Source: Micavibrio sp. UBA5572
GTDB lineage: Bacteria > Pseudomonadota > Alphaproteobacteria > Micavibrionales > Micavibrionaceae
DNA: 30,547 bases
Assembly (NCBI GenBank): GCA_002425415.1
Contig: DIMG01000009.1
Coordinates: forward strand, 1 to 30,547
Direction: 5' to 3'
A program made the position numbers and the translations under genes. Below are positions 23,246 through 30,474 of the stretch, piece after piece; the stretch's first letter is position 1, and the number at the start of each line of letters is the position of its first letter. The notes under the pieces are model-generated. The model ran no database searches, was not told the DNA's origin, and saw only the letters and a list, made by a program, of their open reading frames with translations.

Positions 23246-24397
23246 ATGAATATGAAAAAAATTAAAATCAAAAGGTCAATTTTTTCTGGCTCGTTTTTTG
23301 CGGCCTTTTTTTCGCTTACGGTTTTGACACCTTCGATGGCGCATGCCGCATCAATGTCTTCATGGGCTAGTTCTCTCATTGCCGCTGCGAGTTCGGCTGT
23401 AACCAGTGTTATTGGTGCTGTTGTGTCATCTGTCTCTGCTGCTGTTGCTGCTTTATTGGGTACAATCAGCGGATTTTTGACAACAGCTGTGTCGAGTATT
23501 ATTTCCTGGGTTTCCAGTGCAACAGGCTGTGGTTCTGCGGTTTCAGCGGGTACTGGTACTGTTGGTGATGTGATTTGTAACGTTATTTTGGCTTCAAATG
23601 ATCTTCCTGGTTTAATTTCCGGTTTGGCGTATCTTATGGGGATGGTTATGGCGGTTTCAGCTTTGGTCAAGTTGAAAGATCATGTTGAGAATCCGAATCA
23701 GACCCCGATTTCTGCTTCTCTTAAACGCTTTGTGGCTGGTGGTGCTCTGTTTATGTTGCCTATGGTGACTGAGGCAAGCGAAACGTTGATTAGTGGTGGT
23801 GTTACAGTGGCCTCTGCGGATCATGGTGTGAGTGGTTCGGCTGCCGCGTCTTATGGTCTTGATGCGATGATGGTTGCGTTGATTGTGGATATTTATGGCC
23901 CTGTGAGCCACCTTCTCGGAGGGTTTGGTTATCTGGCTGGTCTATTTTTAACGGTTGTTGGTATTAGTCGTTTGCTTAAAACGTCTCAGGATGGACCCAG
24001 CGGGCCATCTGGTGTGGGGACAATTATGACTTTTGTTTTGGCCGGTGTTTTATTCACTCTTGATGATTTAATGACTGCTTTTACTGGATCAATGTTTGGT
24101 GATAATGATATTACAACCTATGCTATTCTTTCTACACCGATAGATGGTGGTGCTATTGACGATCATGTTCTGGCCATTATCAGTTCGATTTTATTGTTTA
24201 TGATGTTGGTCGGTTGGATCAGCTTTATCCGTGGGTTCTTTATTTTGCGTGATGTGGCTGAGGGTAAAGGGCAGGCATCCATGATGGCAGCGATTACTCA
24301 TATTTTTGGTGGTGCATTAGCGGTTAATCTTGGGCCTTTGATGAATGCGGTTCAGACGACCTTCGGTTTGACGTCGGTTGGGGTGTTGTTTACTTAG
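23246..24397 (+). CDS. DotP-like plus DotE/IcmC-like composite membrane protein
   Basis: A 383-residue secreted or inner-membrane protein in the IcmC slot. A signal peptide ends at AHA (about residue 34), then an Ala/Ser/Val-rich amphipathic stretch (35-95) with no clear relatives. Residues about 118-180 (NDLPGLISGLAYLMGMVMAVSALVKLKDHVENPNQTPI...FVAGGALFMLPMVTEA) are almost a copy of the DotP/IcmD protein encoded next. Residues about 225-380 have further membrane segments and an IcmC/DotE-like end (GWISFIRGFFILRDVAEGKGQASMMAAITHIFGGALAVNLGPLMNAV). Legionella IcmC is about half this length. Two cysteines near 95 and 113 could pair. GGGG lies 6 nt before the ATG; a second ATG two codons on is possible. 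It is followed by a terminator. Confidence 0.8.
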   Translation: MNMKKIKIKRSIFSGSFFAAFFSLTVLTPSMAHAASMSSWASSLIAAASSAVTSVIGAVVSSVSAAVAALLGTISGFLTTAVSSIISWVSSATGCGSAVSAGTGTVGDVICNVILASNDLPGLISGLAYLMGMVMAVSALVKLKDHVENPNQTPISASLKRFVAGGALFMLPMVTEASETLISGGVTVASADHGVSGSAAASYGLDAMMVALIVDIYGPVSHLLGGFGYLAGLFLTVVGISRLLKTSQDGPSGPSGVGTIMTFVLAGVLFTLDDLMTAFTGSMFGDNDITTYAILSTPIDGGAIDDHVLAIISSILLFMMLVGWISFIRGFFILRDVAEGKGQASMMAAITHIFGGALAVNLGPLMNAVQTTFGLTSVGVLFT

Positions 24398-24426
24398 TAA
24401 TAAGCTCTTTGACTATAGATTATTTA

Positions 24427-24456
24427 AAAAGCTTGCGGGTTTTCGCAGGCTTTTTT
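24427..24456 (+). terminator. Intrinsic terminator after the DotE-like gene
   Basis: An 11-bp stem (24427-24437 with 24444-24454, one G-T pair) and a 6-nt loop run into a T-tract. It closes the first part of the secretion cluster, 30 nt after the stop. Its stem is nearly the same as that of the terminator at 25052-25081. The remaining DNA up to the next promoter is AT-rich and shows nothing else. Confidence 0.85.
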
Positions 24457-24540
24457 CTTAATAGTTTTTGCTTTTAAAAACCAAAAAAGGTAGGAAGGGC
24501 GTAGTTTTTGCGAAATATGTCTTTTTTGTGTCTTTTTTTG

Positions 24541-24569
24541 TTGAAATTGCCACTAATCTTTTATATACT
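24541..24569 (+). promoter_or_regulatory. Sigma-70 promoter for dotP
   Basis: TTGAAA (24541-24546) and TATACT (24564-24569) are five-of-six matches to both consensus hexamers with the optimal 17-nt spacing. Transcription would start near 24576, about 42 nt before the dotP ATG. Lying just after a terminator, it makes dotP its own transcription unit. Confidence 0.7.
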
Positions 24570-24603
24570 GAATATAGGTCAACTTATTGGAGACAATATG
24601 CAT

Positions 24604-24613
24604 AGGAGGAGGA
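24604..24613 (+). promoter_or_regulatory. Very strong Shine-Dalgarno for dotP
   Basis: AGGAGGAGGA ends 4 nt before the ATG at 24618, giving two overlapping perfect AGGAGG registers. Most neighbours have only AGGA or GGAG. This suggests the small DotP protein is made in larger amounts than the other cluster products. Confidence 0.8.
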
Positions 24614-24617
24614 TACC

Positions 24618-25025
24618 ATGCTGAAACTAAAAAAAGGACTGAATAAACTGAATGCTGTGACTGCTGCCGCTTTTGTGATGGGAACAATGTCAAGTTCCGG
24701 AGCGCAAGCTGCCCCAGCGAATACATTTAACGATATTGCGAATAATATTGTGGCTGGGATTCAAGATCTTCCTGGTTTCCTGTCTGCTATTTCTTATATG
24801 ATGGGAATGTTGTTTTCTATTCTTGGTATTTTGAAAATCAAAGACCATGTTGAAAATCCAACACAAACTCACTTGAAAGATGGAGCAATCCGTTTGGCTG
24901 TTGGTGGTGGTCTGTTTATGATCCCGATCATCACAGAATCGATGCAGACTTTGATCGGTACAGGTACGGTGACAGAGGCTGCCAATGTTAAGAAAATTGC
25001 GGATGCGGGGACTTTGGCGAAGTAA
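24618..25025 (+). CDS. icmD: DotP/IcmD type IVB secretion protein
   Basis: A 135-residue protein matching IcmD/DotP in length (Legionella about 132) and layout: a signal peptide to about residue 31 (SSGAQA), then DLPGFLSAISYMMGMLFSILGILKIKDHVENPTQTHLKDGAIRLAVGGGLFMIPIITESMQTLIG with two membrane segments around a conserved KIKDHVENPTQ loop. DotP is an inner-membrane component of the Dot/Icm apparatus whose exact role is unsettled. The gene lies in the IcmD slot between the IcmC-like gene and IcmJ. It has its own promoter, an exceptional Shine-Dalgarno and its own terminator, so it is probably expressed apart from and above its neighbours. The preceding protein contains a near copy of its core. 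Confidence 0.88.
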   Translation: MLKLKKGLNKLNAVTAAAFVMGTMSSSGAQAAPANTFNDIANNIVAGIQDLPGFLSAISYMMGMLFSILGILKIKDHVENPTQTHLKDGAIRLAVGGGLFMIPIITESMQTLIGTGTVTEAANVKKIADAGTLAK

Positions 25026-25051
25026 TTGCCGGAGTTTACGAATTCGATTGC

Positions 25052-25081
25052 AAAAAGCCTGCGAAACTTCGCAGGCTTTTT
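25052..25081 (+). terminator. Intrinsic terminator after dotP
   Basis: AAAAAGCCTGCGAA (25052-25065) is perfectly complementary to 25068-25081, giving a stem of 12 or more pairs with a very small loop and a T-tract. It lies 26 nt after the dotP stop and shares its GCAGGCTTTTT arm with the terminator before dotP. Confidence 0.9.
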
Positions 25082-25162
25082 CTTGTTCTTTCCTTTAATT
25101 TCGCTTTCGGCTATTATATCCCCTGACGTTGCCATAATGATTTATTTAAGGTGTTTTTATTG

Positions 25163-25873
25163 ATGTCCAGTTTGCCCCTCGTATTAGGAATTTCTCGTCC
25201 GGTAATGTCGGAATCAAGAGAGAGCCGGAAGGCTTCTCTGAGTGGTACAGTGAAGGTTATTACTCCCGAGATTAAAAAGGCTGTTTTTGATCGTGATGAT
25301 CATACTTGTCAGTGTTGTGGGTTTCAGGCCAAAAAATATCAAGAAGTCCATTTTCTGGATCAAAATGTCAGTAACCTGACAATGGACAATATGGTCACTG
25401 CTTGTATTTTTTGTCACCAGTGCTTTAATCTGGATATGGCTTGCACCATGCGCTCTGCCGTTCTAGTTTGGTTGCCTGAATTATCTCAAGTTGATCTTCA
25501 CCATGTTATGCGCGCTGTGTATGTTGCCCGTATATCCCAAGGGCCTATGGCTGAGGCTGCCCGTGCGACTTTGGATTCTTTGATGGCTCGTCGAGATGAG
25601 GTTCGTCACAGGATTGGCACGGATGATCCTTATGTTCTTGCAACGGTTATGAAAGATTTTCTAACATCCCGATATTATGCTGATCGTGGAAACAGGCTTG
25701 AGGGTGTGCGTTTGATGCCACTTGATCGGAGGCTCATTCGCGAAGCTGACCTTGAGTTTAACCAGTTTCCTCAGATTTTGGCCTATTGGAGGTCAAAAGA
25801 TGGGCCATTCGGGAATCGGGTGCCGACATTGTGGTTCAATCTTTATAGAGATGCTATGAAACAGGCAAGTTAA
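25163..25873 (+). CDS. icmJ: DotN/IcmJ type IVB secretion protein
   Basis: A 236-residue cytosolic protein of the IcmJ/DotN family, a zinc-containing subunit of the coupling-protein complex (with DotL and DotM) that receives effectors in Legionella. Two CxxC pairs that would bind zinc are visible: Cys49/Cys52 in HTCQCCGFQ and Cys81/Cys84 in TACIFCHQC, in an HNH-like context (KKAVFDRDDHTCQCCG). The C-terminal half (PLDRRLIREADLEFNQFPQILAYWRSKDGPFGNRVPTLWFNLYR) is typical. Slightly longer than Legionella IcmJ (about 208). The ATG at 25163 has AAGGTG about 9 nt upstream and is preferred over an in-frame GTG at 25151. Because a strong terminator precedes it, it needs its own promoter; a weak -10 (TATTAT, 25112-25117) is the only hint. 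Confidence 0.92.
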   Translation: MSSLPLVLGISRPVMSESRESRKASLSGTVKVITPEIKKAVFDRDDHTCQCCGFQAKKYQEVHFLDQNVSNLTMDNMVTACIFCHQCFNLDMACTMRSAVLVWLPELSQVDLHHVMRAVYVARISQGPMAEAARATLDSLMARRDEVRHRIGTDDPYVLATVMKDFLTSRYYADRGNRLEGVRLMPLDRRLIREADLEFNQFPQILAYWRSKDGPFGNRVPTLWFNLYRDAMKQAS

Positions 25874-25954
25874 GCTCAATTTGGTGTATTTCTATATTTT
25901 ATTCCCCAGCATTTCTGTTTACACTGTGGACGTGTTTAACTGTGATGATTCTCT

Positions 25955-28951
25955 ATGAAATTTATTGAAAAACTTCTCGCACCTTTCCAAATCGCTCTTC
26001 GTCAGTCGATCGAGAGCTTTATTCGTATCGAGACTGCAGAAAGCGAGTCTACGCTGGCTTCAAGTGATGGATCTTTGGTCAGTTATCTTAAAGTTGATGG
26101 GTCTCGACAAATTATCGGTGAAGAAGAGTATAATTTTCTTGTGGAAGCGGCGACCGTAAAGTTGGGGTCAAAATTCGACCGTCAAGGTCATGCGATGCAG
26201 ATCTATTTTGCTCGTGATCCAAACCGAATTCGGTCTCATTTAACCGGACAGATGGAAGCCTCCCGAACAACTGCCCAGAATATTGGCCTTGAGGTTCAGG
26301 ATCTTCTTGATGAAAAGATCAAAAACCTTTCAACTATTTTGAGCTATGAAGAATGCTATTTTGTTCTTTGGACTCGCCCATCTGTCATGAGTAAAAGTGA
26401 GATGGAGCGTGTTCGCAAGGATAAGCTCGAACAAACAAAGATGTGGGTTAATGCTCCTTACGGTCAAAATCCTCTGGCTGGTGTTGAGGCTTTACGGACG
26501 CGCCACAAAAGTTATGTGACTTCTATCGAACAAGCTCTTAATGAAATGGGCATTCGTGCTGAATTGCTGGAAGTTCATGAGGCTGTTAAAGCGGTGCGGA
26601 ATAATATGTTTCCGAATAAAAGCCATAATAATTGGCGGGCTTGTCTACCGGGAGATCCTATTCCTGCACGGGCTCCCACTAGCCGGATAGACTTGTCGGA
26701 TGTGATTTGGCCCCCTTTACGAACACAGCTTTCTGTTGGAGATGCTCGTTTGACGGGGGGGCCAGTTGTTCAGATTGATGATCTTAACTGGGCGGGAGCT
26801 GATATGACTTTGGGGCCGATGGAGGCTACGCCGTTTCCCGGTCTTTTAAATCGCCTATATGATGCCAAGGTTCCTTTTAGGATCTCGTTTATGATTGAAG
26901 GTGGTGGTGCAGAAGCTTCGCAGTTCCGATCATTTGTCGCTACGTTGATGAGTGTTACAAATGCTTTGAATAAGCAGATTAAATATTCTCTGGAAGGTTT
27001 GCAGGTTATGGCTCGTAACGAGCCAGTCGTTAAGCTGCGCGTGTCATTTGCAACATGGGCGCCTAAATCATCTCCAAGTCTTATTCTGGATCGTTTGTCT
27101 ATTCTTATGCAATCCGTAGAGAGTTGGGGATATGCGCAGGTGAGCGATGTTTCCGGAGATCCCCTTGATTGTATCATGTCTTCGGCTATGGGGATTCATT
27201 GTGCGGGTACCGCTCCTACTGCTATTGCTCCTATGCGGGAAGTGATGAAATTGGTTCCATGGCAACGTCCATCAAGCCCTTTTGCCCATGGTGCTATTAT
27301 TCTGCGGACACCTGATGGGAAATCATGGCCATATCAGACAGGAACAAACTTGACGACGACCTGGTTTGATTTGATTTTTGCCCAGCCGGGTGCGGGTAAA
27401 TCCGTTTTGATGAATACCTTGAATTTGGGGACGATTTTATCTCCTGGGCTCAATAAATTGCCATTCGTTGCGATTATTGACATTGGACCTTCATCTTCGG
27501 GGTTGGTTTCCCTGATTAAAGAAGCTCTTCCTATATCCCGTCAGGGAGAGTCAGCTTATTATCGTTTGCAGATGTCGCGTCAATACGCGATTAATCCGTT
27601 TGATACCCAGTTGGGATGTCGGGCTCCATTGATGGATGAGCGCAGCTATCTGGTTGAGCTTATGGTTTTGTTATCGACTCCACCCGGGCATGATAAGCCG
27701 TATGACGGTATTCAGCAATTGTCAGGTCTTGTTGTCGATGAAATGTTCCGTTGGCGTGATGATGTTTCTGCTAATGCTGAACCAAGGCCATATCTTCCCC
27801 GTTTGGACGGCGATATCGATGAGGCCTTGCAAAAACACTCTATTCATCTTCCAACCGACCCTTATTGGTGGGATGTTGTTGACCGCTTGTTTGAAATGGG
27901 TTTGATTAATGAGGCCAATGTCGCCCAACGTTATGCCGTTCCTACTCTGGGGGATGCTATTACCGCAGCTCGTCGTCCTCAAATTAGAACATTGTTGGAG
28001 CAAACTTCGATTGGAACCAGTTCGGAATCTGTTATCAATGCGTTTGAACGTATGATTACTTCGGCTATTCGTGAGTATCCGATTTTGTCTTCTGTCACGC
28101 AGTTTGAGATTGCTGAAGCCCGTGTTTGTTCTCTTGATTTAATGGATGTCTCTCCCCAAGGCGATGATACTGCCGATCGTCAGACTTCCATCATGTATAT
28201 GTTGGCACGGCATGCTTTGGTTCGGAGTTGGTGGGTTGGTGCTGAGTCCCTTCAGTTTATCCCAGAGAAATACAGATATTATCACGAAAGCAAATTGCAA
28301 GATCTGGCAGAGACACCAAAGCGCCTTTGTTATGACGAGTTTCACAGGACAAGCTCTTCTGCTTCTGTTCGTGCTCAAGTTATTCGGGATGTACGTGAGG
28401 GGCGCAAACGGGGCGTACAGATTGTTTTGGCATCACAGCTCCTTGAAGATTTTGATGATGACATGGTTGATCTGGCAACTGGTGTTTGGGTTTTGGGGAC
28501 TGCTGTTTCCGAGAAGGCTGTTGACAATGTAAAAGAGCGTTTTGGTTTGTCTGCTACTGCACGCAGTATTATTCGTTATAAATTAACGGGTCCTCGTGCT
28601 GGTGGTGCTCCTGCTTTGCTTATTCTTGGAACTAATGAAGGTCGTTATGAACAGCATTTGATTAATACGCTCGGTCCTATTGAACTTTGGGCTTTTGCGA
28701 CTTCGGTTGAAGATGTTTTGATCCGTAATCAGCTTTATTCAAAATTTGGTGCCGGTCGTGCCCGACAAATTCTTGCTGTTTCTTTTCCGGGTGGGAGTGC
28801 TCGTAATGAAATCAAGCGCCGTATTATCATGAAATCACAAGATGGTGGTGAGGCCAAAGCCGCTGCTTTAACCGAAGTCATTGACGAAATTGTTAGTGAA
28901 TTGGTGGTTGCAAGTACTCAAACTGCTTTGTCTGAAGCTCAAGGGGGGTAA
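25955..28951 (+). CDS. icmB: DotO/IcmB type IVB secretion ATPase
   Basis: A 998-residue VirB4-class ATPase, the DotO/IcmB (R64 TraU) motor at the cytoplasmic base of the Dot/Icm channel; Legionella DotO is about 1009 residues. The N-terminal half (IRIETAESESTLASSDGSLVSYLKVDGSRQIIGEEEY and the long alpha/beta domain) is characteristic. The P-loop AQPGAGKS is at 476-483 with Lys482, and Walker B RLCYDEFHR has Asp794/Glu795. The C-terminal RecA-like part includes VREGRKRGVQIVLASQLLEDFDDDMVDLATGVWVLG. No frameshift or missing motif was seen, so the motor looks functional. No Shine-Dalgarno precedes the ATG and a possible promoter (TTTACA, 17 nt, TGTGAT) ends 8 nt before it. The next gene begins 3 nt after its stop. 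Confidence 0.96.
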   Translation: MKFIEKLLAPFQIALRQSIESFIRIETAESESTLASSDGSLVSYLKVDGSRQIIGEEEYNFLVEAATVKLGSKFDRQGHAMQIYFARDPNRIRSHLTGQMEASRTTAQNIGLEVQDLLDEKIKNLSTILSYEECYFVLWTRPSVMSKSEMERVRKDKLEQTKMWVNAPYGQNPLAGVEALRTRHKSYVTSIEQALNEMGIRAELLEVHEAVKAVRNNMFPNKSHNNWRACLPGDPIPARAPTSRIDLSDVIWPPLRTQLSVGDARLTGGPVVQIDDLNWAGADMTLGPMEATPFPGLLNRLYDAKVPFRISFMIEGGGAEASQFRSFVATLMSVTNALNKQIKYSLEGLQVMARNEPVVKLRVSFATWAPKSSPSLILDRLSILMQSVESWGYAQVSDVSGDPLDCIMSSAMGIHCAGTAPTAIAPMREVMKLVPWQRPSSPFAHGAIILRTPDGKSWPYQTGTNLTTTWFDLIFAQPGAGKSVLMNTLNLGTILSPGLNKLPFVAIIDIGPSSSGLVSLIKEALPISRQGESAYYRLQMSRQYAINPFDTQLGCRAPLMDERSYLVELMVLLSTPPGHDKPYDGIQQLSGLVVDEMFRWRDDVSANAEPRPYLPRLDGDIDEALQKHSIHLPTDPYWWDVVDRLFEMGLINEANVAQRYAVPTLGDAITAARRPQIRTLLEQTSIGTSSESVINAFERMITSAIREYPILSSVTQFEIAEARVCSLDLMDVSPQGDDTADRQTSIMYMLARHALVRSWWVGAESLQFIPEKYRYYHESKLQDLAETPKRLCYDEFHRTSSSASVRAQVIRDVREGRKRGVQIVLASQLLEDFDDDMVDLATGVWVLGTAVSEKAVDNVKERFGLSATARSIIRYKLTGPRAGGAPALLILGTNEGRYEQHLINTLGPIELWAFATSVEDVLIRNQLYSKFGAGRARQILAVSFPGGSARNEIKRRIIMKSQDGGEAKAAALTEVIDEIVSELVVASTQTALSEAQGG

Positions 28952-28954
28952 GCC

Positions 28955-29464
28955 GTGGCGGTCAAAAAAAATTTTGATCAATCAGCTCAGGCTGTGCCAC
29001 CTAAAAAATCTGGGAACCGTAAATGGTGGATTGGTGGTTCTGCTTTTGCATTTATTTTTATCATTTTTCTTTTGTATAATCCTCAGGCTACAATCCATTA
29101 TGGGGTTTGTAAGGTTTATATTGAGTTGAATGAGCCGTATCCGGAAAAAATAAAATATTTGGGGATGGAGGATTTCGGGCAGTTTATACGGATTATATAC
29201 AGGCGAATTGATCCTTTCGGTGTTATTTCTGTTAATACAGTCGAATGTACCTTCAAGATTGAGGATGGTGTCGTTACACCTTATTTGTTATCTGTAGATA
29301 TCAACGGAAAACGTAAAGCTTATGAGGCTGAAAATCCTGTTAGAGTTGAGGCGTTTAACAAAAGTGTCCCTACAATTGAGGCTAATCCACCGGATTTGAG
29401 AGTTCCCTATTTTCCTTTGGATGATATGTCGGCTTATCGTGATTTTTATAATAGTGATGATTGA
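28955..29464 (+). CDS. Unrecognised bitopic membrane protein coupled to DotO
   Basis: A 169-residue protein I cannot assign. It has a short basic cytoplasmic N-terminus (VKKNFDQSAQAVPPKKSGNRK), one membrane helix at about 24-41 and a periplasmic domain of mostly beta character with two cysteines (Cys52, Cys98) that could form a disulfide. The end is acidic (DDMSAYRDFYNSDD). It starts with GTG at 28955, 3 nt after the icmB stop, with a purine-rich AAGGGGGG Shine-Dalgarno inside icmB, so it is translationally coupled to the ATPase. That coupling suggests a part or accessory of the secretion machine. In Legionella the next gene, icmF, is a large unrelated protein. Confidence 0.7.
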   Translation: MAVKKNFDQSAQAVPPKKSGNRKWWIGGSAFAFIFIIFLLYNPQATIHYGVCKVYIELNEPYPEKIKYLGMEDFGQFIRIIYRRIDPFGVISVNTVECTFKIEDGVVTPYLLSVDINGKRKAYEAENPVRVEAFNKSVPTIEANPPDLRVPYFPLDDMSAYRDFYNSDD

Positions 29465-29607
29465 TCGGGTAACTTGTTTTTAGTGCCTATCCATGGTTGG
29501 TACGCACCTTGTCGCTTGCATTTTATAGTAAAGGACATTATGAATGTTCCATATTATTCGGGTTTTTGCATGTAATTTAAGCCCAGTGGTATTTTAATTT
29601 AACATAT

Positions 29608-29621
29608 AGGAGTTAGCTATC
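29608..29621 (+). promoter_or_regulatory. Ribosome binding site and AUC start of infC
   Basis: AGGAG (29608-29612) is followed after 6 nt by an ATC codon at 29619. An in-frame TAG at 29607 closes the frame just upstream, so no ATG, GTG or TTG can give the conserved N-terminus. The spacing is ideal. Rare starts (AUU, AUC or AUA) are known for infC, where IF3 represses its own translation by rejecting such codons. Confidence 0.8.
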
Positions 29622-30191
29622 AAGAAGCCTTATTCTGGTTCAGGTCGTCCCTCACGAGATCCTCGCGATAATCGCGATTCCGGTGGGCCGCGCGTCAATC
29701 AAGATATACGCCTTGAGCGTTTACGTCTCGTAGATGAAAATGGTGAAATGGTTGGGGTTGTGACAATTCGGGAGGCTTTACGCCGTGCGGAAGAGGCTGG
29801 CCTTGATCTTGTTGAAATCTCTCCGAATGCCGATCCACCTGTTTGTAAAGTTCTTGATTACGGGAAATTTAAATTTGAACAGCAGAAAAAAGCTGCTGAG
29901 GCTCGTAAAAAGCAAAAAACAGTTGAAGTTAAGGAAATTCAGTTGCGTCCGATGATTGGCGATCATGATTATGATGTCAAACTCAAAGCTGCTTGCCGAT
30001 TTTTAGAAGGTGGAGATAAAGTTAAAGTTGTTTTGCGCTTTCGTGGTCGTGAGTTGGCTCATACAGAAATCGGGATGCAGCTTTTGAAACGGATGCTTGC
30101 TGATTTGGGTGATTTGGCTAAAGTTGATTTTGAGCCAAAAATGGAAGGCCGTCAGGTTATGATGGTTCTTTCTCCTGCCGCTTCCAAATAA
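29619..30191 (+). CDS. infC: Translation initiation factor IF-3
   Basis: A 190-residue factor that binds the 30S subunit, keeps 50S away and checks start-codon pairing. From the ATC start at 29619 it has a basic, Gly/Arg/Asp-rich N-terminal tail of about 27 residues, then the N-domain (VNQDIRLERLRLVDENGEMVGVVTIREALRRAEEAGLDLVEISPNADPPVCKVLDYGKFKFEQ), a lysine-rich linker helix (QKKAAEARKKQKT) and the C-domain (KEIQLRPMIGDHDYDVKLKAACRFLEGGDKVKVVLRFRGRELAH). Starting at the first ATG (29748) would cut off the first strands of the N-domain, so that shorter reading is wrong. rpmI and rplT, often next to infC, are not found downstream. Confidence 0.95.
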   Translation: MKKPYSGSGRPSRDPRDNRDSGGPRVNQDIRLERLRLVDENGEMVGVVTIREALRRAEEAGLDLVEISPNADPPVCKVLDYGKFKFEQQKKAAEARKKQKTVEVKEIQLRPMIGDHDYDVKLKAACRFLEGGDKVKVVLRFRGRELAHTEIGMQLLKRMLADLGDLAKVDFEPKMEGRQVMMVLSPAASK

Positions 30192-30426
30192 GAAATAGAT
30201 TTTGTGCTTTCGCCCTTTGTCGCCTTATGATCTGTAAAATAGGGTGTAGGAGGCTTCGAGGGCTTTTGGGGATTTTTCGCTGAGGTTTGTTATAGTCTTT
30301 CCAAATAATTTTGTGACATCGTAACTGCGCTCTTCACGGTGTTTTTCTACGCAAAAATATTTGCTTTGACTCTATAAATATAAATAGAAAATCTTCGATT
30401 CTGGTCTTATTTTCTTTAGACCATGT

Positions 30427-30456
30427 AAAAAACCCGCCAAAGATGGCGGGTTTTTT
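30427..30456. terminator. Bidirectional intrinsic terminator
   Basis: AAAAAACCCGCC (30427-30438) and GGCGGGTTTTTT (30445-30456) are perfectly complementary with a 6-nt loop. The A- and T-runs on either side let it work on both strands, closing the rightward infC transcript and the leftward gene at the window edge. Between infC and this hairpin (30192-30426) no gene or RNA was recognised. Confidence 0.9.
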
Positions 30457-30474
30457 AATTATCTGAATTTTTAA

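Noticed and set aside
30192..30426. tRNA or small RNA gene in the gap after infC
   Set aside because: No T-loop consensus, acceptor-stem pairing or promoter-terminator pair other than the shared hairpin at 30427-30456 was found.
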